Position numbers and translations under genes: made by a program. 64,000 bases of DNA from Pelagomonas calceolata (taxonomy: Eukaryota > Sar > Pelagophyceae > Pelagomonadales > Pelagomonadaceae), in contig CAKKNE010000001.1 of the NCBI GenBank assembly GCA_918797485.1, positions 248,001 to 312,000 of the forward strand. The letters are read 5' to 3'. Below are positions 33,778 to 43,467 of this stretch, one piece after another (within the stretch, counting starts at the first letter, position 1; each line of letters opens with the position of its first letter). A model generated the notes under the pieces. It saw only the letters and a list, made by a program, of their open reading frames with translations, was not told where the DNA came from and searched no databases.

Positions 33778-35574
33778 ATGGCCGACGCCTCCGAATCACT
33801 AAGGACGCTCCGAATAGCCCATGCTGAATTACAGAGGCGCTGCCGCAAGCAAGCCAAGCAGCTGAAAGACAAAGACACCGCATCCGTCGGCAAGAACGCG
33901 ACCCTCCAGGCCGAGAATTTGAGCTTGCGGCAGCGCACGAAGCACCTGAGCCAGAAGCTGAAGGCCGTGCAAGAGCACGCCGAGAAGGCACGCCTCACCT
34001 ACCAGCGCCGGGCGACGGCGGAGGCGGCCGGGAGTGGCGCCGTGCGGGCGGCCGAGGAGTTCTGTCGGAGGGCGGAAGAGGCCGAAGAGCGAACGCGGGA
34101 GGCCCTGCAGGAGAACGCGGAGCTACAAAATCATGTCAAGCAGTTGAAATCAGCCTTAACGTTGCAAGGCAAGCAGATCACGTTCTCCGGGACGGCGCCG
34201 CGGACGCCCAAAGACGCTCTCGAGAGTTATCTCGCCTCGGAGGACGTCCTGGGCGTGGCGAGTCCTTCAGTACAAGCCCGGTCGCCCAATCTACATGATG
34301 ACTGGCACACGCGCTACGACGAAGCGTCGAAGCGGTTGGCCGAGGCGGAACGGACCGCTTCGGACCAAGCGGTCATGATCGCCGGGCTCCAACAACAGAT
34401 CGCGCGCGACGCCGGGCGGCCGCCGCCATCACCCTTGCATTTCGGCCGCCGAGAACCGGAACCTTTTGACACGTTCCCGCCCATCGAGGCCGCGTCGACG
34501 CGCGACGACGAGCCCACGGACTTCGCGTCGACGCGCGACGAGCCTGATTTCGAGACACCCGCCAAACGCGAGTCCCTGCCGCCCATCGACGACGCCGCCG
34601 CGGAGGTCAAGGCCGAGCTGCGGTTGATCCGGGAGAGCCAGGAGGCATTGGTGAGGAGCTTTAGGGAAAGACCGGCGGAACCCGGTGTCGTCGAGAAGGA
34701 CTCGGCGGCCCTCGCCAATGCGCGAAAGCGGGCCCAGGACGCCGAGGAGACCCTCGCCAAAGTGCGGGACGAGGCGCGTGCTCTCCGAGACGACCTCGAC
34801 CAGCGGGATAAGATCGTGAGGGAGCTGCGGAACGAAATCCAAGCTCGCGACGGGCGCGTCGCCGAGCTCGAGACGAAGGCGCGCGTCGCGTCGTTGTCCT
34901 TCGGGGACGTCGAGGCGAAGTTGGAGGCGGCGGCGGCGGCGCGGGCCGACGCCGAGGAACGCGTCAAGGAGGCGACGGCGGCGCGCGACAAGGCCGAGGG
35001 GCGGCGCGCCGAGGCGTTCCGGGCGCGCGAGGACGCCGACGCGGCGCGCGAGGCGGCCGAGGTGAAACTCGAGGAGGCCGTGGCAAGGGCGGACGCCGCC
35101 GAGGCGCGGCTCGCCGAACGGAGCGCCGCGGCGCCGGCTCCGGTCGAACGGACGCCCGCGCGGCCGACTACCGCGGACCTGCCGCTCTCCGCGGGCTCGC
35201 CGCTCTCGCCGGACGCGCCGCCGGCGCTCGCGGCGGGGCCGTTGTCTCCGCGCGACCCGCCGACATCGATCTCGCCGCGGCGCGGGGCCCCGACGCCGGC
35301 CGCGCCGGCAGCATCGACCGTCGCGCCGGCAGCAGCATCGACCGTCGCGGCGGCGGCGCCATCCGTCGAGGCGTCGAAGCCGGCCGCCGCCGCGCCGCCC
35401 GCGGAGGTGTCGCCGGACAAGGCCTCTGTGCTCGCCGTCGCCGCTCGCGTCGACGCGGCCGCGGCCGCGGCGTTCGCGGCCGGCCAGGCGGCCGCAGCCG
35501 TTAACCTGAGGCCTCCCGCGCCGGCGGCGCCGCGCGAGCTGCCGAGGGTGTGGTGGTCGGCGCCCGGGGAGTAA
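33778..35574 (+). CDS. Long coiled-coil protein, unknown function
   Basis: 598 residues, intronless. Residues 1-130 and about 280-440 form coiled coil with heptad patterns (LQAENLSLRQRTKHLSQKLK; AEERVKEATAARDKAEGRRA). A Pro/Asp linker with a repeated STRDDEP-type phrase (two copies near 240) separates them. The C-terminal ~150 residues are Pro/Ala/Ser low-complexity. Likely structural or cytoskeletal; no family assigned. Confidence 0.65.
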   Translation: MADASESLRTLRIAHAELQRRCRKQAKQLKDKDTASVGKNATLQAENLSLRQRTKHLSQKLKAVQEHAEKARLTYQRRATAEAAGSGAVRAAEEFCRRAEEAEERTREALQENAELQNHVKQLKSALTLQGKQITFSGTAPRTPKDALESYLASEDVLGVASPSVQARSPNLHDDWHTRYDEASKRLAEAERTASDQAVMIAGLQQQIARDAGRPPPSPLHFGRREPEPFDTFPPIEAASTRDDEPTDFASTRDEPDFETPAKRESLPPIDDAAAEVKAELRLIRESQEALVRSFRERPAEPGVVEKDSAALANARKRAQDAEETLAKVRDEARALRDDLDQRDKIVRELRNEIQARDGRVAELETKARVASLSFGDVEAKLEAAAAARADAEERVKEATAARDKAEGRRAEAFRAREDADAAREAAEVKLEEAVARADAAEARLAERSAAAPAPVERTPARPTTADLPLSAGSPLSPDAPPALAAGPLSPRDPPTSISPRRGAPTPAAPAASTVAPAAASTVAAAAPSVEASKPAAAAPPAEVSPDKASVLAVAARVDAAAAAAFAAGQAAAAVNLRPPAPAAPRELPRVWWSAPGE

Positions 35575-35651
35575 TTTGGGCTCAGGCTAGTTACGTCGCA
35601 GGGTCCCCCGTACCCCTCCCGCTCCCCCCGGGCCCACCCGTCCGATTTGAT

Positions 35652-35671
35652 CTAGCGGCGTAAGATACTAG
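35652..35671. promoter_or_regulatory. CTAG promoter motif, forward orientation
   Basis: CTAGCGGCGTAAGATACTAG, 201 bp upstream of ATG 35872. Confidence 0.6.
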
Positions 35672-35871
35672 CAAGCAGCTCTGGCAAACTTGACATTTGC
35701 TGTCAGTGCATCTGTTCGAGCAACTCCCCGCTGAACAGAAGACCGAGAAGGCATCATTTGATTGCTTCCGTCGATCCCTGTAGCCACTGCAAGCGCCGGG
35801 GCACGAGACTACTGAATCTGAGCCTGCCAGTGCTCATCTGCTGTCAGGTTGCTGCTTGCCCCAAATTCACC

Positions 35872-36384
35872 ATGCGGTGCTTGTTAGGACTCCTCGTAGC
35901 CAGCGCGACGGCGCTCCGACCTGTGGCGCGCCGCGCGGCCCTCAAAACTCTGAGCACGCTCGTCGCGCTGCCCACCGCCGCGACCGCCATTTCAGGAGGC
36001 GGCAAGGACTACGCCGAAGCAACCATAAAAAACCAGAACTTCGACGGCCAGAAGCTCGACAACAAGGACTTTAGCGGCGCGGACGCGGTAGACACGAGCT
36101 TCAAGAAGGCGAGCCTCCGCGGCGCGCGCTTCTTCAAATCCGACTGTGAAAGGGCCGATTTTACAGGAGCCGACCTCACGGGCGCGTCCTTCGAGAGCGC
36201 CAACTTAAAAGATGCGGTCCTCGCCGGCGCGAAAGCCGAGGGCACGGCGTTCTCGCAGACGATCTTGGATGCGAAGTCCTTCGAGGGCGCGGACTTCACG
36301 GAGGCGGTGGTCCAGCCCTACGTGCAGAAGGAGCTCTGCAAGCGGGTTTCTGGGAATACGGCGGAGAGCCTCTTCTGCCCCTGA
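35872..36384 (+). CDS. Thylakoid-lumen pentapeptide-repeat protein
   Basis: 170 residues from the ATG at 35872. Bipartite leader: signal peptide MRCLLGLLVASATALRP with an ASAFAP-like cleavage context, then a twin-Arg hydrophobic segment (ARRAALKTLSTLVALPTAATA) ending AxA, as for Tat-exported lumenal proteins. The mature part has A(D/N)LxX pentapeptides (FSGADAVDTSFKKASLRGAR; ADFTGADLTGASFESANLKD). The C-terminus has two Cys (ELCKRV...LFCP). Similar to the plant lumenal TL15/TL17 proteins. Role unknown. Confidence 0.78.
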   Translation: MRCLLGLLVASATALRPVARRAALKTLSTLVALPTAATAISGGGKDYAEATIKNQNFDGQKLDNKDFSGADAVDTSFKKASLRGARFFKSDCERADFTGADLTGASFESANLKDAVLAGAKAEGTAFSQTILDAKSFEGADFTEAVVQPYVQKELCKRVSGNTAESLFCP

Positions 36385-36470
36385 TGAGTAAGAGATACAA
36401 TTCAAGTGTTATGTACACCGTATAGAGAGAGAGATTGGACGCGCAGATGGACGTCCGGTAAAGTACGAAT

Positions 36471-39400
36471 TCAGTCGTGGGGCGGCGCCGGGTTGCCGTT
36501 CCGCGGCGTGTTCGCCGGCGAGCCCCTACATTCCGCTAAAGTAGGAGCCGTCGGCGCTATCACCCTAACTTGCCCGGACGGGCTGATCTCGCGCAGGGGC
36601 GAGCCGCGCTCCGGCGACGACGCCGCCATCGAGGACGGAGGCGAGGGCGGCGCGTCGGCGTCGGCACTTTTCATGGCCCGTTCCACTTGATCCCTTTGAC
36701 TTTCCATGGCCCTTAATTCAGCAACCGAAGCCTGGTACAAGCCGTGGCGCTGGCCCAATGAAGCTCTACTGCGAACAGCCTGGGCCTGGAAGTTGATGGC
36801 TTCGTCTAAGACAAGTAGCCCGGCCCGCCTCGCAGATAAGGAGTCGCGCTGCTGGAGCATCTTGCTACCTTGATGGCGCCGGACGCGCGCCAGGCCCGCG
36901 AGCGCGTGCGCCGCTGGTGCTGCGCCGGCGCCTCGTCGAACGTGTAATTCCTTAATGCCAGATCGAAGAACGCCCGCGCCGCGTCGAAGATGGCCATTTC
37001 GACCGTCAACGATCCTAGTGATACGGCCACTTGCGCGACGTCCAAATGCGAACCATTCCCATCTTCCCTGATACGCAGAGCCTCCATCAATTTACCCTCG
37101 GCCTTTTTGTACAATGCAGAACGCTCTAGTATTAACGTAGATCCATATAAGTCGTCGTCCTCCATTGATGAAGTGGAGGCCGAGCCCCACCTGTGTCGAA
37201 CGACAGCGTCACGACGCGGCCGCGGCTCGCTCGCGAGACGCGCAGACGCTCTGATGATCATGAAGACGGCGTCACGGCGGTGTGGCATCGCGTTGACGCC
37301 ATCGACGCGAAGTTGAAGTTCGGAAAAGTTCGGAAACCACGCTGAGTCAGCACCTTCGACCGCTAGCAGGTGGAGGCACCTTCTGATATTTCACGAATTT
37401 CTTCGCCGAGACCTGTTTTTTCAGAGAAGGTTTCCGGAGCACGGTCCGCGCGTCGCCGTGCACGACGTCGCACAACCGCTTGTTCTTCTCGCGGCCCACG
37501 CGCTGCGCGCAGTTCTGGTAGAAGGTCCCGAAGCCGTTCAAAGCACTCGCAGCAAAGGGTAGGTCGTTGCGCTTCTTCGCTATGCGCACGGCGTGCGCAA
37601 AGCAGCCCTCCGTGAGCCGGCAGCGTCGTCTGCTCTCCAAAGCTACTCCGGAACGCATGAGGCACCATCCGAGTTGGTTCAGCGCTCTTGCTAATAAGTC
37701 GAGTTCCTCGTTCGGTAACTCAGTTTCATTTTTAGCTATACAACCAGCACTAAAGTCGGCCTCCGCGAGCTCGTCGGAGTCGACGCCGAGCATCTCTAAT
37801 CCCCTTGTGAGGAGGGGTATCGGGCCTTCTCCTAAAGGCGCTTGCTCTCGGTCCACATCTCTTGGCCTAGGTGCCAATTCAAACCTCGCATAGAGTTCAG
37901 CCAACCCTAGAAAAGCTGACAATCGAGCAGCTTTCGCTAGCGATAATTTCCCGACTTCCTCTTCGACGAAGGACGGCTGCTCCATGCTTACGACCCTTCT
38001 ATAATGCTGTTCCGCTTCTCGGTACAAGCCTAGCGCCGTGGCATCCCTCGCAGCCAACAGACTATATTCTTTCGCCTTGCCGTCTAGAGACCGTGATTTC
38101 GTGCTATGATCAGCCAACAACAGATGCAAGTCCTTCGTCGTGAGTTTCAAGGCAGCGACGACCGTGTCGATGGCTCTCCGTTCGTCCGTATGCGTGATGC
38201 ATTCCCGACCTTCCAAGACACATAGACAGTCCTCGAAGAACTCCGCGATGCGCCGGTGGTACTCGCGCTTCTGCTCGTCGGGCACCACCCCATAAATCAC
38301 CTCGGCGATTTGCTGGTTCCTAAACCGGTACAGGCCCGCCGGCCGCCTGTTTCTCTTGGCTCTTTCTGATGCTCTAAACTTCTCCAGTAAATCTTCATGA
38401 TCTACTGGTTCTGCCGAATCCGATCTTAATCTAGTTTCCGTGCTTCCGACGTCCGAACTATCGCCACCCACGACACTTCCGCGACACGACATGCGGTCGC
38501 CCGCAATGGACCGTAGGTCGTCGCCCGCCACAGATCTAAAGTCATCCCCATAATTCGACGCGCGCCCGCCGCCGTACACCGAACCGCCTAGATCGCCCCG
38601 CTCCTCCGCAATTCGTTGCGACCAAGCTAGGCGCTGTGCCGCTCTAGTGTTTTGCGTATCGGTGCCATGCGAATCCGCCACGATCAACTGAGCTTTCACT
38701 AACTCGTCGATGGCGTCGTCGTTGCCGCTATCCTTCGGGCCCGGAAAGCACGTCCGCAGCGCCTCTTTATGAAACACTGCGCCAAATGCGGAAGCGAGCT
38801 TCGCGAAGGTAGTCGCGTTCAAACTCAAAGCGTCGAGCTTCTGCGTGATGATGCCTTCGAGACCCGACGGCATGATGCTGTTGTCGTCGGGCGAGGGGAT
38901 CGACAACGACTCGAGCGCCAACACGCGCCGCCAGACGCCGTCCGCCTCCTTCATGAGGTACCGGGCGTGGCGCCGCTCCAGCACCCAGGAGACGCAGGCC
39001 GTCGCCGCCACGACGGTAGCACTTCTGGCAGCGTTCGTCAGCATGGCCCGCTCGCCGACGACCGTCCCCTCGCTAATTTCGGCCACTTTCACGCCGGCCA
39101 CGAAGCACTCCATCGTCCCCTCCAGCAGGATGTAGACCGTCGACCCCTGCTCTCCTTCACTGATCACAGTTTCTCCAGGTGCGCTATGTAGTCTACGCAG
39201 TCGATGGCAGACGTACCTGTGTGGAGACGTGTGGACTCTCATGCGGTCTCAATGAAGACGTCGCGGCGGTGCGGCTTCGTGGAGACGCCAGCGCCGCCAC
39301 CAGATCAAGTTCAAGGTCAACTTCAACACCGAGTCAGTACGAGAACTTTTTTTCATCATCTAAATTAATGAAGCACGGCACTTTTCTGAGAGCGCTCCGC

Positions 39401-42400
39401 ACGACCTCGCGCGTCTCGGGCGAGGCCATACCTCTGACAGCATCTCTATCTTCATTATCGTCGGGCAGCACGTCGTCGACCTGGCCGTCCTCGAGCTTGC
39501 GCACGTGGTTCTCGATGGCGTCGCCTGCGCGGCCAGCGACCGGTGAGTCCTGCGGTGGTTTCTTTTTCGATGTTGAGGCCGTTCGGACAGGTGGACTTCG
39601 TGAGCCTCCACGCCATCGAGCAGACGCAGGGCGCCTGAAGTTTGATTTCCACACAGGTCGTCACATAACGCCAGTACTAAGACTGGTAGGCCGGCACACT
39701 TCCTCCTCACGTTTTCTACGGTGGCCGGCGTCACGGCGTGTAAGGGTACATCTAGTGCGGCGCACAACAGTCTTGACGACGCGAAGGCGTCCAAAGGCTG
39801 TAGCGTGAGGTGGAGGATGCGATCTTCGAAGGACGCTAACCGCTCCCACGCAGCGGGGAGTTCCGCGCCGCCCCTTTTAGCTAGGACGACGACAACTCTC
39901 GCTCGACCACGTCTGGCCGGCGGCTTCGCCGTTAAATCCTCGAGGAGCTCCCACGACGGCGCGTCGAGTCGATGGGCGTTGTCCAAGAGTATCAGCGTTC
40001 TTCTAGGTAGGAAGCCCTTGCCCTGACTTGAGGTGAGGGCCGCAAAGACCGCGCCCAGAAATTCGCGCTTGAAGACCGGGCTTCCAGTCAACCTGCGCGG
40101 AGCATCGCGGTCTCGCGACGCGGTCCGATGTGGCATCGCGTCGACGGCGTCCTGATGACCACGTAGACCCTCGTGGGATCGCGTCGACGGCGTCGCGGCG
40201 GCGCTGTCTCGTGAAGACGCCATCGACGCGACCGCGCCGCGACGGCCCCGACGCGGTCCGAATGGCCCCAAACTCGAAAAAGAAACCACCCACGACATGG
40301 TACGAGTCGCATCGAATGAAGGCACCTTCATAAAACGCGGAGAGCGCACTCCTCGTCGTCTTCATCAAAACACGACAGGTGACCGCCGAACTTGACGCGC
40401 TGACTCCGCGTCATCTTGCCATGAACAAATTTAGCTCGTTCCCCGCCCTCGTACTCTTCTTCCTCTTCTATGTCGAGGGCCTTGCCCACTTTCGAGGCCA
40501 GTGCCGACAGGTGGAGCAACTCGTGGGCCGAATCGTCGAGGGTGAGCGGCGACTCCCGCCCCAGAGCCTTGGGCTCGGGCTCGCTCATCCTGACGGTGAG
40601 TAGATTCCTGATGATCGACAGCCAGACGGCGAAGGGCCGGCCCTGCGAGACCTCGTCGCGTGGGCTTCCACACATTTCCACTCATTTTGATGCACGGACG
40701 GACCTCTCTGAGCAACCGAGATTTGCCTAGTCCCGACTCCCCATCGACACTAATCACGCGACACGCGTCGCCGATGTCAAACTCGTCGCCCTCTGATTCA
40801 TCTGAATACTCGCTGCCCGCCCTACTATCGCCTCGCACCGCATCTAACACTGCGCTGATGTCTCTTAATACATCATCGTTGCCCGTGAAGGCCACGTCTT
40901 CATGAGTGAGAGTATGAGCTCTATCTTTAGCTGCTTCCTCGAGGCTGAACACCTGCGCGGAGCGACGCGGTCCGAACGGCCTCAAATCGATCTCGTCTGA
41001 TGGACACGAGTCGCATGGTATGAAGGCACCGACGTGGGACGCCGAGATCGCGGACCTTGACCATCTCCGAGAAGCCCTTGGCCTTGATGGGTTCGCACGC
41101 GTTGAAGACGCAGAGCCGAGCTTGCGGAGAAACTGAGGTAGCTCGCTCGATGCCGGACTCGACGTAGACGTCCTTATCGCTCTTGGCCGCGGCGCACATG
41201 AGCCGCGCCGCTAAATTCACGGAAGGGCCCATGACGGCGTACTCGCACCTGCGAGGACGACATGTGAAGTGTTGCGGCGCCTCCACTTCACTGATACGAC
41301 TCGTCTCCATGAGACGAGGTCTCTGGTCCGAATTTGGGCCGATTCGAGTCATGACGTCGGAAATAAAACCACCCACGTCATCGTGAGACGGACAGGAGTG
41401 TAGCACGGGACGCTGGTCTGGACCGGTTCGGCGCGCCGACAAGTCCACAAAAGCCGACGCCGACCGTCACGCCGCACTTCGCCCGCAAGTCGTACCGCTT
41501 CAAGGCACTGACAATCGCTAAAGCAACATGCGCCGCCCGGTACTCGTTGTCCTCGAACGAGTGGCCCCGGACGCCGAAGAACGCGATGGCCACGACGCCT
41601 GTGTCCATCGAACGTCATTCCGGCGATGGCGTCGCGACGCGCCTCCATCTCAGGGTGACGTGGTCTCTCGACGCGGTCCGAACGGCCTCAAAATCGTGTG
41701 TGAGACACGAGTCACGGGACGCCGAGACACGGACCCTTGTCGTCGACGATGAACTGCCTTAACATCCCGCGCTTGTCCTCGACGCACAGTTTTATAGTGA
41801 GAAAGCACGTCTGCACTCGATCCAAGTCGCCACTCAGCAACGCGTCCTCGAGGTTCCGAATCTCGACGAAGACCGTACTGACCTTCCTCTGTTCGGCTAA
41901 ATGGTCCTCCGGCGCCTTCTCCACGAGCGACTTCTTCTTGTCCGGCGACAGGCTCCCGGAGTCGCCCAGTTGTTCAAAAATTTCTCGGACTGAAGGGACG
42001 AGGTACGTCTTCAAAATACTCATGTGGGCCTTCTGCGTTAATCTTGAGCTACTGTTCCCTTGGTGCTGCAACTGGATCAAGGACGGTTCCTCCTGGTCTC
42101 GCCGAAAGCCGAAATCAAACGAATTGCGCCGCGGCTGCGCTTGGATGATGCGACACTCTTTGTGTGTTTTCTTCCCTTTGTAGCCCTTGCGCTCGAGCCG
42201 CGGCCACGTTTGTGGAGAGCACGCCGTCATGCCCGCCGACGCGCACGGTTCACTGATCGTAATTTGTTGTAAGGGCTCCCCAGCAATGACCGACTCCCAC
42301 CGGTCCCGGTCCCCGACTCGGTACAAAACGTAGCTACCACACCCGATGGCGCAGTGCATCCGCAGCACGGCGGAAACGCCGTCCTCGTCCACTTTATGGA

Positions 42401-42959
42401 CTCCACCGGTGGATGCTTTAGTGAGCTCGAGCGCGCACTTCGCGGCCAGCGCACAGGCCCCGTCCAAGTCGCCCTCGCCAGCACCGGCGACGGGGAAGAG
42501 CACGAGCATCGCGTCGCCCGCGAATTTTAAGACGTCGCCGCCGTTCCTCGCTATTATACCTACGGCTCGCGTGTAGATCTCGTTGATATGTCTTTTTAAT
42601 GCATCGATCCCGAGTGACGTCGACAAAGCCGTAAACCCACTGATATCGACGAAGAGCAACGCGCCGCGGCCCGGCCTCGCGGACGGCTGATCACACGCGG
42701 CAGGTAAGCGCCTCGTGCTCTTCGACAGGATGTCTCGCACGCTCGGCGACGTCGGCGGGCAGACCTCTAATAATTCCGCATGGACAGACGCCGGCGAGAA
42801 CTTCGCGAAGGAGTTCAGGAGATCGCTTCTATTTCTATTCCGCTCGAGGCGCTTCTTTCGGGTGGTGGCGGACTGGGGTAGACAGCTACAGTACCGCACC
42901 GTCGCCTGGGCGGGCTCGTCGTCATCATCGGCGTGCTTCGGCGACGAGAAGAAGCCCAT
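36471..42959 (-). CDS. Soluble-adenylyl-cyclase-like protein with cyclic-nucleotide-binding domain
   Basis: Eight exons: 42959-41729, 41598-41424, 41248-41056, 40952-40350, 40092-39665, 39524-39341, 39216-37354, 37190-36471. C1 catalytic domain: ALLFVDISGFTALSTSLGID and VLKFAGDAMLVLFPV carry the metal-site Asp residues. C2: AIAFFGVRGHSFED and GLVGAPNRCEYAVMGPSVNL. Next a P-loop NTPase (SVDGESGLGKSRLLREV; Walker B LILLDNAHRLD), as in ADCY10. Then, unlike ADCY10, a cNMP-binding domain (GETVISEGEQGSTVYILLEG; TVVGERAMLTNAARSATV). The C-terminal part is TPR-like helices. All seven introns are introners. One-base frame breaks near 40680 and 36905. Should make cAMP from ATP. Confidence 0.82.
37191..37353 (-). 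mobile_element. Introner-type intron (C family), 163 bp
   Basis: AG|GTGCTGACTCAGC donor, CGACACAG|GTGGGG acceptor, phase 2; joins SGR(R) to WGSASTSS. Close relative of the copy at 4533-4693. Confidence 0.8.
39217..39340 (-). mobile_element. Introner-type intron (C family), 124 bp
   Basis: TC|GTACTGACTCGG donor, CACACAG|GTACGTC acceptor, phase 2; joins KKFS to YVCHRLR at the start of the cNMP-binding domain. GTAC is repeated at both boundaries. Confidence 0.8.
39525..39664 (-). mobile_element. Chimeric introner: B-family left end, A-family right end, 140 bp
   Basis: The donor octamer GTGACGAC (39664-39657) is followed by the B terminus CTGTGTGGAAATCAA. The acceptor side instead has the A core and ends GGCCGCGCAG|GCGACGCC. 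The two octamers agree at 6 of 8. Phase 1; joins ALC to DAIENHV. Confidence 0.8.
40093..40349 (-). mobile_element. Long introner-type intron (A family), 257 bp
   Basis: GA|GTGCGCTC donor, CCGCGCAG|GTTGACTG acceptor; joins DEDDEE to LTGSPVFKRE. Shares its extra inner segment with the VTC1 intron. Confidence 0.78.
40953..41055 (-). mobile_element. Introner-type intron (A family), 103 bp
   Basis: AAG|GTCCGCGATCTC donor, CCGCGCAG|GTGTTC acceptor, phase 0; joins SEMVK to VFSLEE. Confidence 0.8.
41249..41423 (-). mobile_element. Introner-type intron (A family), 175 bp
   Basis: CG|GTCCAGACC donor, CCTCGCAG|GTGCGAG acceptor, phase 2; joins GAPNR to CEYAVMG inside the C2 cyclase domain. Confidence 0.8.
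41599..41728 (-). mobile_element. Introner-type intron (A family), 130 bp
   Basis: T|GTCTCGGCGTCC donor, GGACACAG|GCGTCG acceptor, phase 1; joins DDKGPC to VVAIAFFG. Confidence 0.78.
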
Positions 42960-43467
42960 GGCTGCTCAGCTGTGCTCGGCGCCTCCTCGCGTCGCCTCCT
43001 CGCAGGCGCACGAGTCCCGCAGGCGACGATGTGGGGGTGACACTGAATCAGGCGTGCTGCCTCCCCAAGGACGGTCCCGGGGGCAGCCCGTGGGAATTAC
43101 GGCGGCTGCAAATTGCCCTCTCTCCCAAAATGCGCAAGCGAAAGGTTGCGGGTTGGGGTTGCACTAACCAAAGCTCCCGCCGCCCAGGCCGGCGCCCCGC
43201 GAGGCGTCACCGCGACGGCTCCCGCGCTCCGTCGCAGCCGCGCTCCAACTTCAAAACGAGAGCCCCCGTCACCGATATTTGCCGTGCCCTCTCGTTTTTG
43301 CTCCCAGCGCTAAATTCGCGCAGGTGCGCGGGAGGGCGCGGCCGAGCGCCGGCCACGCGCTTTGCAGTCCGTTGCGCAGCTGCAGCCGCGCGTGGGCAGC
43401 CCGGTGCGGCAGCGGCGCGCCGCCCAGGGGCAGCCTCTCCCTGCATCTGCCGTGATCCCAGGGAAGG
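42960..43467. promoter_or_regulatory. Shared spacer between cyclase and phosphodiesterase genes
   Basis: 508 bp between divergent ATGs. GC-rich; no CTAG motif, gene or RNA recognised. It must contain the 5' regions of both genes. Confidence 0.45.
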
